This document shows positions 10,053 through 18,859 of a DNA stretch of 44,579 bases, in pieces. The stretch is from positions 1-44,579 of the forward strand of contig JAIYCU010000005.1 in the NCBI GenBank assembly GCA_027487835.1, read 5' to 3'. Every line of letters starts with the position of its first letter. Within the stretch, counting starts at the first letter, position 1. A program made the position numbers and the translations under genes. The notes under the pieces were generated by a model, which was not told where the DNA came from, made no database searches, and saw nothing but the letters and a program-made list of their open reading frames with translations. This stretch comes from Bacteroidota bacterium (GTDB taxonomy: Bacteria; Bacteroidota; Bacteroidia; UKL13-3).

Positions 10053-11878
10053 TACAATACCCTAAATCTTAGGGTTTCAGTTATTCCCTTTAAATCTTCT
10101 ATGGCTTGGGCTGGATATGCCTTACTTACATCTGTAATTACGTAACCAATCAGTTCATTGGTTTTTAAATATTGACCCAAAATGTTTATATGATAAGAAG
10201 CCAAAATCCGATTTATTTGTGCCAAAACCCCAGGCTTATTCTCATGTATATGTATAAACCTATGCAACTGCTGCATGGCTGGCAAATGAACCAAAGGCAG
10301 GTTTAAACTGCCTTTGGTTTCGCCTGTATTTATATAGTTTAATATCGATTCACACAAAGAACTTGCAATATTATTTTGCGTCTGTTGGGTTTGAAGCCTT
10401 TCTCTAAATCCTACCTTTAAGTGTGCACTTTCTTTTAATAGTTCAAGTTTGTCCTCTTCTAAAATATCTGCATAAAAACCAGACAGTTTACCAACTTGCA
10501 TTGCCTTTCCAATGGCTGCAAAATCAAGATGCTCATCATATCCCAAATGCACAAAAATACTTCCTTTAGGCATTAAGTTAAGTTCTTTTGCTCCGATATT
10601 TAGTTGCCCTTCAAACCTTTTCCCAGCCACATTTACAAGCAGCTCACTCTTGCGCAATAAATCGGCTAAGGTCCTAACTTGTTTCGCATTTCCAATGGAA
10701 GGTTTTGCATCAACATCAAAATAAAAGACCTCTAAGCCTAAATGTGCAGCCAAAACAGACAATAAAGATCCGCTGTGCCCATACCCAATTATCCCAAGCC
10801 TTTTGCCAAACAACTCCTCTCTTTTGCTGCGCGTAAACTGCAATAAATGCAATAAAGCCAATTCTGCTACACTTCGGGTATGCGCATAACTACTGCCAAA
10901 GACAGCTATCCCCGCCTTGGCAAATTTTTGGTGGGTTTCGGTTTGAACCGATTCGCCCCAAACCCCAATTGCTAATACCCTATTCTTAGGGTCGAGAATA
11001 AATTTATTTAAACTTGCATGGGTGGCATTTTCAAAGGCAGGATCATAAATTAGTACATTTACCGCTGCCGCATTCTCACTCCGCTTTAATTGCCCAAAAG
11101 AGCCATACTTCTCAACCTGATAACCTTCGCGCTTAAATAATGCTTCTGCCTGCCAAGTGTTGGAGCCTATTAGGGAAGCGCGTATGCGCGATTTTGGATA
11201 CGAAATAGACATGGGTAAATGCTGCCTAAATAATATCTCATCTAAACTAGGCGCCACTTTAGCCGCTCTAGCAATTACGCTTGGCCTACTTATGTTTTCT
11301 GTATAGGCATAAAAGTCATTGGCCATACCCGATTCAAACACTTCAAAATCAGTAAAACCATCCCCAATCATTATCACGTTTCCACTAAGTTTAAGTTGTT
11401 TTAATAACTTTACTTTTCCTTTCTCTTGGGATAAAAAATTGGATTCGTCTGCCCCTATAATATTGTTCTTTTTGTCATAAATAAAAGTATTGGCAAACAC
11501 ACAACTTGCATCAATATGATACGACTTTACAATCGGTTCAATAAACTCCTTAAAACCCCCAGAAATAATTAATATCCTTCCTTTGTGTGCCTTAAAAAAT
11601 GGCTTGTTCTTAACAAAAGAAGGACTTACTCGCTTCCTGAGTTTATTTACCAATAAATTAATGTGATATTTCTTTGCAGATAATAAGGCAATTCGTGCTT
11701 TAAGCGATTTGCCGAAAGGCATCTTGCCCTCCATTGCCAGGTCTGTTAATTGCTTTATTTTTTCAATTAAATTGTCCCGTTCTGGATCATTCTCTAAACT
11801 AATGGCTGCTAACTCTTCCATGGCCTCCACTTGCGTGAAGGTGCTGTCAAAGTCAAATACATACCATGTTTCCTTCAA
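10049..11878 (-). CDS. SerB-type phosphatase fused to degenerate SerA-like domain and ACT domain
   Basis: This 609-residue fusion has three parts. Residues 1-215 are a HAD phosphatase of the phosphoserine phosphatase kind: DFDST at 9-13 (D9, D11), E18 and E22, R62, S106, a Lys at 153-157 and GDGFTD at 172-177. Residues 225-520 align with E. coli-type 3-phosphoglycerate dehydrogenase. The Rossmann motif GYGHSG (365-370) and D388 are kept. The substrate-loop Arg, the catalytic Arg (SRG is LGYDE near 446) and the catalytic His (PHIGGST is VGFRERL near 491) are missing. Residues 540-609 are an ACT domain retaining H545, N547 and N565, equivalent to the serine-binding residues of E. coli SerA. I infer a serine-responsive phosphoserine phosphatase rather than a bifunctional enzyme. 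The upstream T9SS-cargo gene ends one base before its start codon. Confidence 0.85.
   Translation of the reverse strand: MKETWYVFDFDSTFTQVEAMEELAAISLENDPERDNLIEKIKQLTDLAMEGKMPFGKSLKARIALLSAKKYHINLLVNKLRKRVSPSFVKNKPFFKAHKGRILIISGGFKEFIEPIVKSYHIDASCVFANTFIYDKKNNIIGADESNFLSQEKGKVKLLKQLKLSGNVIMIGDGFTDFEVFESGMANDFYAYTENISRPSVIARAAKVAPSLDEILFRQHLPMSISYPKSRIRASLIGSNTWQAEALFKREGYQVEKYGSFGQLKRSENAAAVNVLIYDPAFENATHASLNKFILDPKNRVLAIGVWGESVQTETHQKFAKAGIAVFGSSYAHTRSVAELALLHLLQFTRSKREELFGKRLGIIGYGHSGSLLSVLAAHLGLEVFYFDVDAKPSIGNAKQVRTLADLLRKSELLVNVAGKRFEGQLNIGAKELNLMPKGSIFVHLGYDEHLDFAAIGKAMQVGKLSGFYADILEEDKLELLKESAHLKVGFRERLQTQQTQNNIASSLCESILNYINTGETKGSLNLPLVHLPAMQQLHRFIHIHENKPGVLAQINRILASYHINILGQYLKTNELIGYVITDVSKAYPAQAIEDLKGITETLRFRVLY
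10939..10949 (+). repeat. dispersed motif CGGTTTGAACC, copy 2
   Basis: Exact 11-mer on the plus strand, lying antisense within the SerB-SerA fusion gene and flanked as TTTCGGTTTGAACCGA. Confidence 0.7.
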
Positions 11879-11879
11879 A

Positions 11880-12563
11880 TCAATTCTTTAGGAATTTTTG
11901 CACGATCATGCCCTTGTCTGTTTGAGCATAAAGGACATATAAACCATTGCCTAAATTACTAACATCTATGCTACTTTGCAAGATGCCGCCTTCTTGCGCT
12001 AATCTTCCGCTCAAATCATAAATTTTATATTCAGTCGGGTTTACGCCTCCAATGTACAAAACGCTGCTTGTAGGTATTGGATATAAACGATAATCATGCA
12101 CACTTAACTTTGGCAATCCAATGCCCAACCCATCATAATCAATGATAACACGTAATAGGTCTTGGCCATTAATTAAATTAGCACTTGTTACACCTTGTAA
12201 GTTTCCTAACTTAACTACAAATTCCTTCTTTCCCCAAAAAGTGCTATTAAGGGTGAAATTGTAACTAATTTTCTTGCGATTAGAAGAATCAAAAATATTT
12301 GTACCTACAGGGAAAATCCACTTTGAGGTGCTCATATTAAAATCTATACCAGCCCTCGCAGACCCATCGATAACAAAAATATCAGCACCTACACCAAATT
12401 CAAGTGTATCATTGTTTTCTGGCCACACTAATAATAATAGATGTGCCTTAGGGTCATTTACATTCCAATTATCATAATCTGCTTGGCCAAAACCAAACCT
12501 GGTTTGTGCATCCGCGCTAAAGGCAAGAATAACTACAGAAGCTATCAGTATAAATTTTTTCAT
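11880..12563 (-). CDS. small secreted protein with T9SS type A sorting domain
   Basis: A 227-residue protein with a clear signal peptide (MKKFILIASVVILAFSADAQ) ending in the usual AQ. A beta-rich body of about 125 residues has no recognised fold name. The C-terminal sorting domain runs from about 150 (YRLYPIPTSSVLYIGG, YKIYDLSGRLAQEG, GNGLYVLYAQTDKGMIVQKFLKN). It is probably exported and surface-attached or released by the type IX system. The body mentions no catalytic motif I recognise. It sits one base upstream of the SerB-SerA fusion on the same strand. The two are probably co-transcribed, although their functions look unrelated. Confidence 0.8.
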   Translation of the reverse strand: MKKFILIASVVILAFSADAQTRFGFGQADYDNWNVNDPKAHLLLLVWPENNDTLEFGVGADIFVIDGSARAGIDFNMSTSKWIFPVGTNIFDSSNRKKISYNFTLNSTFWGKKEFVVKLGNLQGVTSANLINGQDLLRVIIDYDGLGIGLPKLSVHDYRLYPIPTSSVLYIGGVNPTEYKIYDLSGRLAQEGGILQSSIDVSNLGNGLYVLYAQTDKGMIVQKFLKN

Positions 12564-12665
12564 ACAAGTTTATTTTGAATCAATCGCAAAAATCAGAATT
12601 ACAAGTTTAACAATTTATTTGATGTAAAAAAATCCAATTAGGTTGCAAAACAAGCTTTTGCCTAA

Positions 12666-14141
12666 TTATTTTTTTGCTTTGATAACAATAACCAAACGCT
12701 GGCCAATATAAACCACGTCATTTTCAAGATTATTGGTTGCTCTTATATCTTCTGTGCTCAACCCATAAATTCTTGAGATTTGAAAGAGGGTTTCGCCTTG
12801 TCGCACAATATGAACACCTGGGGTACTTTGCGCTTCCTTGGTGTCTGCACTTGTGATAGCAGGATTGATAATCAATCGCTGACCAGCCTCAATAGCATCT
12901 GTTGGCAATAAATTCAGATACATGATTGCATCCACCCTAATTCCATACTTCTTACCAATACTATAAAGTGTTTCGCCTTTCTGAACTGTATGAAAAAAAC
13001 TTAGGTTTTCCTTGAAATCATGCGTGCTGTCTTGCAAATTCAAAGCTTCAACGGGCTTACTCGTCTCAATATTCAATTGGGTATTCTCGTAAACTTTATT
13101 GTTATACGTTGTATCAATTTTTACTGGTTCAGAAACTTGAGCCGTATCTTTGTGCATAACCACCTCTATAATAGTCGCTGTAACCAATTTAGGTGCAACC
13201 TCACGCTTATTCTTTAAATTTATTATCTCGCCTAAGGCAGGCTGTTGCCCTAAAGTTATCAGGTTTCTTTCAAGCAGCTTATCTAGTCTAATGGCATATC
13301 GCTGGCTAATCCAATACATGGTTTCTGTGCCACTAACCGTGTGAAATGATGAATCCGATTTTTGTTTCTTGGATTTTAAGTAAACAGTATCTCCTTCCTT
13401 ACAAACAGCGTCCTTTTCCAAATCATTAAATCTGTAAAGTTGATAAACCTTTAAATCATAATTCAAGGCAATTTGAGCAAAACTCTCATTCGCCTTCGCT
13501 ATAACACCTGGCACTCCATTGTTTGTAAATTCTTTACCATGGCCTTTTACAATTTCTGCTTTGTCTTCTTTTAACTCCCTATCTTCCTCTTCACTCAATT
13601 TTACCCCATCAAACCGATGTAACTTATGCCTATCTATAAAGGTAATCAACAATTCAGCATACTGCGGATTAGTAGCGTACCCAGCCTTTTTTAAACCATA
13701 GGCCCATTCCTTATAATCTGTTCGGTCTAAATCAAATAAAAAAGCATACCGCGGATTATTCATTAAAAAATCAGAATGGTCTCTATAACTATCAATGGCA
13801 GCCTCATATTTTCTAAAACATTCTTGGGGCGCATCATCGTCCTCATAAATGGTTTTACCTGTCCAGGTCTTTTTACACTTAATGCCAAAGTGGTTATTAG
13901 CCTCCATAGCCAATCTGCTGTTTCCATTTCCACTTTCCAAAATTCCTTGGGCCAAGGTTATACTCGCAGGAATTTTACTCCTATACATCTCATCCACTGC
14001 AATAGCGCTATACTTTTCAATATATTGCTCCACTGTTTGTTTAGGTAAAACAGGTGGCTTAACTGTAATTGTATCGGTTTGACCCAACAATAACAGGGGC
14101 ATTAGACAGCTGAAAATAATTATGACTTTGTTTTTTATCAC
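12666..14141 (-). CDS. glucosaminidase-domain peptidoglycan hydrolase with LysM repeats
   Basis: After a signal peptide comes a glucosaminidase/FlgJ-type domain of about 150 residues. It contains ITLAQGILESGNGNSRLA, with the catalytic Glu in ILES, and the typical NNHFGIKCK and YATNPQYAELLITFI segments. The C-terminal half has LysM modules: two clear ones (FHTVQKGETLYSIGKKYGI and HIVRQGETLFQISRIYGL) and one or two weaker ones before them. It should cut glycan strands in the periplasm. The frame is open to ATG 14192, but an exact TACTTTTG promoter box at 14148-14155 lies inside that extension. The GTG at 14141 (or 14144) is therefore the better start and yields the clean signal peptide VIKNKVIIIFSCLMPLLLLGQ. 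Confidence 0.85.
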   Translation of the reverse strand: MIKNKVIIIFSCLMPLLLLGQTDTITVKPPVLPKQTVEQYIEKYSAIAVDEMYRSKIPASITLAQGILESGNGNSRLAMEANNHFGIKCKKTWTGKTIYEDDDAPQECFRKYEAAIDSYRDHSDFLMNNPRYAFLFDLDRTDYKEWAYGLKKAGYATNPQYAELLITFIDRHKLHRFDGVKLSEEEDRELKEDKAEIVKGHGKEFTNNGVPGVIAKANESFAQIALNYDLKVYQLYRFNDLEKDAVCKEGDTVYLKSKKQKSDSSFHTVSGTETMYWISQRYAIRLDKLLERNLITLGQQPALGEIINLKNKREVAPKLVTATIIEVVMHKDTAQVSEPVKIDTTYNNKVYENTQLNIETSKPVEALNLQDSTHDFKENLSFFHTVQKGETLYSIGKKYGIRVDAIMYLNLLPTDAIEAGQRLIINPAITSADTKEAQSTPGVHIVRQGETLFQISRIYGLSTEDIRATNNLENDVVYIGQRLVIVIKAKK

Positions 14142-14147
14142 CACCCA

Positions 14148-14155
14148 CAAAAGTA
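14148..14155 (-). promoter_or_regulatory. -7 box of the glucosaminidase-LysM gene
   Basis: On the minus strand this reads TACTTTTG, an exact TAnnTTTG. It lies 6 bases before the GTG at 14141, so the mRNA would be leaderless. It argues against the upstream ATG at 14192. Confidence 0.42.
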
Positions 14156-14254
14156 ATATTGTAAATTTGGCCGCCCACAGGCATTTTCTCACAATATTAT
14201 TACGATGTACACTTTAATAAGCAATCTATAAACGGTTTCAACTAGCTATTTACA

Positions 14255-15997
14255 TTGGAGATATCAAAAAAATACCTATCAAAAGCACCAACAGAAGTTT
14301 TTCTGCTATTCGCCTTTATATTGGTAATGATGCTAGGCTTCTCCAATCGACAAGAATTTATTAACGCAGATGCAAAAGGATACTACGATTATCTTCCCTC
14401 TGCTTTTTTACATAAAGATTTAGATCGTTTCCCGAAATCTACGCAAGATTTCCCCGAAACATACCATAGAATAGAAACCTTATTTGATAATTACAACCAA
14501 ATTGATGGCTTCAAGGTAAATAAATACACTTGTGGCACTGCTATTTTTGTTTTTCCATTCTTTTATCCACTCCAACAATTTCGAATGCTTCAAGGCTATG
14601 TGGATTCTGGCTATGAACTTCCTTATCAAGTTATAGTGCTAATTGCTGCCCTTACTTGGTTCCTAATAGGCCTTTTTTATATTCGGAAAACCTTATTACT
14701 CCATTCAATTGACCGCCTTAGCATTTTCCTTTGCCAATTTGCTATTGTATTCGCTACACCTTTTACACATTATGCTTGGTTTGATGCTGGATATAGCCAT
14801 GTTTTTTCATTTGCTGCAATTTCAATCTTTGTTTATTCTGTAAGTGCCTTTCTTAAGGGTTCAAGCTTTAAATACTTTACCGCTGCCTCCCTGTTCTTCG
14901 GTTTAATTATAATTCTTAGGCCAATTAATTTGCTAGTGCTTTTTGCTATTCCCTTGCTTATTGAAAAATCAACCCTAAATGGTTTTAGTATAAAAATGCT
15001 AAAAACAAAATGGAAATTGGTTTTACTTTCTCTGTTTATAATGTTAATGCCCGCGATATTACAAAGCATTCTTTGGTATATACAAACTGGCAAATTTATC
15101 CTTTATAGCTATCAGAATGAGTTCTTTGATTTTCTAAATCCTCAACTGGTAAATATTTGGTTTAGTTATCAAAAGGGCTTGTTTATTTATACCCCTATAT
15201 TATTGCTGTTTTTTGTTTTGACCCTAAGTCAAAATTTTAGTAAAAATGCCTTTTTCAGCTTGTATTTCATCTCTTACTTCATAGCCATTTCTTATATATT
15301 TAGCGCTTGGTGGAGTTGGTTTTATGGCAGTTCTTACGGGCAAAGGGTTTTCTTGGATTATTTACCCATACTAATTCTCCCCATTAAACTCATCCAACAT
15401 AAAGGGAAACAAATTTATCGTCTTTTATTAGGCCTTATTCTAACGCTAACCATAGGCTTAAACCTGCTTCAAACTTGGCAATACCAGCATTATATTTTGC
15501 ATTGGGACCAAATGAACAAATCAAAATATTGGCTGGTGTTTTTGCGAACTTCAAACCCATATATGGGTTGGGTTTGGAAAGAGAAATCGGGTGAGCCCAA
15601 AACCAAATATTATTCTCCTCATAAAGAAATCAATTATAAATCAAATGGGCTATTTGCAGATACCATTCTAACCACGCAAGGCATTCATTGGAAGGCTTTG
15701 GAAAATAATGGCGAAATGCGCTTATCCTTAAGCCACCATTTTCCGCATGAGTTTAAAGGTGAAATTGCTGTTTTTGCGATTGATACCATAACTCAAGAAA
15801 AACTCTTTTGGGAGCAAAAGCAGCTCCTCCAATTCTGCAACGGAACTCCAGGTACTTTACAAATTGGCGACTATTGGTTCAAACCGAAACCTCAAAAACC
15901 TCTTGAATCTACCAAATGCTATATTGTAGTCTATAAATTAGATAAAACAGATTCATTAATAAAACTTAAAACGCAAATTGTCCCGTCATTCCAATAG
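14255..15997 (+). CDS. polytopic membrane protein, GT-C glycosyltransferase-like
   Basis: This 580-residue protein has about ten transmembrane helices over residues 15-430, then a soluble C-terminal region of about 140 residues. After the first helix the loop reads EFINADAKGYYDYLPSAFLHKDL. An acidic residue there is what GT-C glycosyltransferases use for catalysis. The overall layout resembles uncharacterised Bacteroidota GT-C-like proteins. Donor and acceptor cannot be told. The start is TTG 14255: an in-frame TAG lies four codons upstream, and the next Met is well inside the first helix. It is divergent from the glucosaminidase gene. Membrane topology is visible; glycosyltransferase activity is an inference. 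Confidence 0.6.
   Translation: MEISKKYLSKAPTEVFLLFAFILVMMLGFSNRQEFINADAKGYYDYLPSAFLHKDLDRFPKSTQDFPETYHRIETLFDNYNQIDGFKVNKYTCGTAIFVFPFFYPLQQFRMLQGYVDSGYELPYQVIVLIAALTWFLIGLFYIRKTLLLHSIDRLSIFLCQFAIVFATPFTHYAWFDAGYSHVFSFAAISIFVYSVSAFLKGSSFKYFTAASLFFGLIIILRPINLLVLFAIPLLIEKSTLNGFSIKMLKTKWKLVLLSLFIMLMPAILQSILWYIQTGKFILYSYQNEFFDFLNPQLVNIWFSYQKGLFIYTPILLLFFVLTLSQNFSKNAFFSLYFISYFIAISYIFSAWWSWFYGSSYGQRVFLDYLPILILPIKLIQHKGKQIYRLLLGLILTLTIGLNLLQTWQYQHYILHWDQMNKSKYWLVFLRTSNPYMGWVWKEKSGEPKTKYYSPHKEINYKSNGLFADTILTTQGIHWKALENNGEMRLSLSHHFPHEFKGEIAVFAIDTITQEKLFWEQKQLLQFCNGTPGTLQIGDYWFKPKPQKPLESTKCYIVVYKLDKTDSLIKLKTQIVPSFQ
15876..15886 (-). repeat. dispersed motif CGGTTTGAACC, copy 3
   Basis: Exact 11-mer on the minus strand within the GT-C-like gene, read in the gene as TGG TTC AAA CCG (a different frame from copy 1). 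Confidence 0.7.
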
Positions 15998-16045
15998 ATA
16001 TCACTTTGTTTGCCCTAAGATTAATAGTTGATATATTCCTTATTT

Positions 16046-16075
16046 TTGCTTTACCACCTTTATTGTATAAATTTG
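16046..16075 (+). promoter_or_regulatory. promoter of dsbD-gmhA
   Basis: TTG (16046-16048), 19 bases, then TAAATTTG (16068-16075). An alternative exact box TATTTTTG is at 16041-16048. Either gives a 5' leader of about 75-100 bases before ATG 16154. The rest of the 156-base spacer shows nothing else definite. Confidence 0.5.
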
Positions 16076-16153
16076 TTCTTTATAATTTTATGACAATTTA
16101 AAGGAGAATCAAATCTCTTTAAGCCTTCATTCTACGTTACTGATTAAAAACTT

Positions 16154-18238
16154 ATGTTGCGAATAAAACTCTTATTAATACCCTTCCTTTTGTTGGGTAT
16201 TGCACCGCTAATTTTAAAAGCACAACTGCAAAAAAAACCAATTTGGGAACTCAAAACTTCTAAACAAGAAGTTAAAATTGGTGATGAACTCGAACTCATT
16301 TTTACCAGCAAAATCCAAAAAGATTGGTACATGTATTCTTCAGATTTTAGCGAATCTGTTGGCCCGGTTGTGGCTCGATTTGATTTTGAAAAACACCCTA
16401 GCTACCAATTAATCGGGAAAATTAAACCTGTTGGCAATCACAAATATTTCGACGAAGTTTTTGAAGGAGAAGTCTCTACTTTTAAAGACAAGGCCGAGTT
16501 TAGACAAAAGGTAAAAATCCTAAAAGCTAATCCTATTATTAAAGTTGCACTTGAGTTTCAAGAATGTTCTCAAATTACGGGCATGTGCGTGTTGTTTGAT
16601 GATGAACTTCAGTTTAAAAACATTAAAGTAATTGACAATAGTAATAACCACAAAACCGAAACCACTAGCCCCTTACCCATTGATACCACTCAGTCAATTA
16701 GCATTGAAAACAAACCAGATACCAATCTTAAAGCTGCGGTTATTTCTTCAGATAGCACCATAATCAAGGCAAAATCTGTTAGTGGCAGCGACCAAGAATC
16801 ATTGCTAGCTTTCTTATTGTTCGCCTTCTTTGGAGGATTAGTGGCGGTGGTTACACCCTGTGTGTTTCCTATGTTACCCATGACTGTTACCTTTTTCACA
16901 AAGCGCAGTGAGACCAGAAGCCTAGCACTAAAACGAGCATTTGGATTTGGTCTCAGCATTGTGGGGATTTATGCCTCGCTAGGACTAGTTTTTGGCGTTT
17001 TTGGTTTGGGTGAAGATTTTGGCAATGCCCTAAGCACACACTGGATTCCTAATGTTCTTTTCTTTGTTGTTTTTATAGTGTTTGCAGCCAGCTTTCTTGG
17101 CATGTTCGAAATTACTTTACCACATCAATTCGTTAACCAGGTAGACAGCAAAAGTTCTATGGGCTCTTTTCTAGGTGTTTTCTTTATGGCATTTACCCTT
17201 GTGCTTGTTTCTTTCAGTTGTACAGGGCCTATTGTTGGCTCCTTGCTGATTGAGGCTGTTGGCGGTAAGTTTTTAAAGCCCGCACTGGGTATGGCCGCCT
17301 TCGGCGCCGGACTAGCCGCTCCCTTTACCTTTTTTGCCATCTTTCCTTCATGGCTTCAAAACCTACCAAAATCTGGTGGTTGGCTTAATTCTGTAAAGGT
17401 AGTTCTTGGCTTTCTTGAACTTGCACTTGCGTTTAAATTCCTCTCCATCCCAGACCAAACATACCACTGGGGACTATTAGATAGAGAAGTTTATCTCGCC
17501 ATCTGGATTGTTATTTTCTTTTTACTTGGATTATACCTACTAGGCAAACTAAGATTTGCCCACGATGATGAAGTAAAAAGCATAAGCGTACCTAGGCTTT
17601 TTATGGCAATTGCTACTTTTACCTTTGTGCTATACCTATTTCCCGGCTTATTTGGCGCACCACTTAAAGCATTAAGCGGCTACCTGCCCCCACAAGAAAC
17701 CCTCGATTTCGACCTTAGCAAATCAAGGGCTCAACACCAAAACAATACTGAAGATTTAGGCTTGGTAAAATACAAAGATATCCTGCCACGTATGCCGCAT
17801 AGTCTTAATGGCTTCTACGACTACAAACAAGCCTTAGCATATGCAAAAAAAGTTAACAAGCCCATTTTCATTGATTTCACAGGACATGGTTGCGTAAACT
17901 GTCGCGAAATGGAACAAAACGTTTGGAGCGACCCTACTGTACTAAAAAGATTGCAAGAAGACTATGTGATGTTAGCATTATACGTAGATGACAAAACAGA
18001 ATTGCCGGCCTCAGAATGGTACACCAGCCTAAGAGATAACAAAGAGAAGAAAACCATTGGCAAACAAAATGCTGATTTACAAATCACAAAATACAATGCC
18101 AACGCCCAACCTTACTATGTTTTAATTGATGCAAATGAAAAGGTTTTGGTTGAACCGAAGGCATACGACCTCGAGGTTCAAAACTTTGTGAATTTTTTAG
18201 ATGCTGGTAAATCCGCCTTCAAAACTACCAAACCATGA
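16154..18238 (+). CDS. dsbD: protein-disulfide reductase DsbD
   Basis: This enzyme passes electrons from cytoplasmic thioredoxin across the inner membrane to periplasmic thiol proteins. All three redox modules and their Cys pairs are present in 694 residues. The N-terminal immunoglobulin-like domain carries C138 and C145. The CcdA-like membrane domain carries C236 ([11 protein letters not shown]) and C356 (VSFSCTGPI) and has about eight helices over 215-500. The C-terminal thioredoxin domain has GHGCVNC (C580, C583). A signal peptide ([19 protein letters not shown]) precedes the first domain. Its stop codon overlaps the start of gmhA by four bases (ATGA), so translation is probably coupled. 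Confidence 0.93.
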   Translation: MLRIKLLLIPFLLLGIAPLILKAQLQKKPIWELKTSKQEVKIGDELELIFTSKIQKDWYMYSSDFSESVGPVVARFDFEKHPSYQLIGKIKPVGNHKYFDEVFEGEVSTFKDKAEFRQKVKILKANPIIKVALEFQECSQITGMCVLFDDELQFKNIKVIDNSNNHKTETTSPLPIDTTQSISIENKPDTNLKAAVISSDSTIIKAKSVSGSDQESLLAFLLFAFFGGLVAVVTPCVFPMLPMTVTFFTKRSETRSLALKRAFGFGLSIVGIYASLGLVFGVFGLGEDFGNALSTHWIPNVLFFVVFIVFAASFLGMFEITLPHQFVNQVDSKSSMGSFLGVFFMAFTLVLVSFSCTGPIVGSLLIEAVGGKFLKPALGMAAFGAGLAAPFTFFAIFPSWLQNLPKSGGWLNSVKVVLGFLELALAFKFLSIPDQTYHWGLLDREVYLAIWIVIFFLLGLYLLGKLRFAHDDEVKSISVPRLFMAIATFTFVLYLFPGLFGAPLKALSGYLPPQETLDFDLSKSRAQHQNNTEDLGLVKYKDILPRMPHSLNGFYDYKQALAYAKKVNKPIFIDFTGHGCVNCREMEQNVWSDPTVLKRLQEDYVMLALYVDDKTELPASEWYTSLRDNKEKKTIGKQNADLQITKYNANAQPYYVLIDANEKVLVEPKAYDLEVQNFVNFLDAGKSAFKTTKP

Positions 18239-18801
18239 GCGTTAAACAACATTTTATAGAAGCACAAAGTGTTTTAACAAGTTTTTTATCCGACGAATCC
18301 AATTTCGAAAAAATAGAAACAGCGGGAGAAATCATGGTAAACTCCCTCAAAAACGGAGGCAAAATCCTAAGCTGCGGCAACGGCGGCAGTATGTGCGATG
18401 CCATGCATTTTGCCGAAGAGCTTACTGGAAAATACAGAAATGATAGACCTGCAATTGGTGCAATTTCAATGAGCGATGCAAGTCATATTGCGTGTGTAGG
18501 AAATGATTATGGTTACGATTATATCTTTAGCAGATACCTTCAAGCCGTAGGGCGTCCAGGCGATGTGTTGCTAGCGATTTCTACTAGTGGCAACAGTAAA
18601 AATGTTCTCAAAGCAATGGAAGTTGCCAAAGAGCTTAATATAAAAGTAATTGGCTTAACGGGCAAAGATGGTGGCAAAATGGCCGGCAACTGCGAGGTTG
18701 AGATACGCGCACCCCATACACCTTATGCAGATAGAGCGCAAGAAATTCATATCAAATGCATTCATGCCCTTATTGATTATATAGAACAACACCTCTTCTA
18801 A
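18235..18801 (+). CDS. gmhA: D-sedoheptulose 7-phosphate isomerase
   Basis: A 188-residue SIS-domain protein, close in length and sequence to E. coli GmhA (192 residues). It converts sedoheptulose 7-phosphate into D-glycero-manno-heptose 7-phosphate, the first step towards the heptose of lipopolysaccharide or S-layer glycans. Visible hallmarks are [22 protein letters not shown] near residues 43-64, [10 protein letters not shown] (phosphate binding) near 120-129, [11 protein letters not shown], and the C-terminal [17 protein letters not shown] with the catalytic His. The loop reads GGSMCD rather than the GGSHCD I recall from E. coli. It overlaps dsbD by four bases. Confidence 0.9.
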   Translation: MSVKQHFIEAQSVLTSFLSDESNFEKIETAGEIMVNSLKNGGKILSCGNGGSMCDAMHFAEELTGKYRNDRPAIGAISMSDASHIACVGNDYGYDYIFSRYLQAVGRPGDVLLAISTSGNSKNVLKAMEVAKELNIKVIGLTGKDGGKMAGNCEVEIRAPHTPYADRAQEIHIKCIHALIDYIEQHLF

Positions 18802-18859
18802 GCGCATATTTGCAAATCCAATCTCTATCCTTTAGGTTTGATTTTCTAAATCAAACCTG

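Noticed and set aside
16101-16110. AAGGAGAATC upstream of dsbD as a Shine-Dalgarno site.
   Set aside because: It is more than 40 bases from the ATG at 16154, has no start codon at proper distance, and such sites are not generally used in this phylum.
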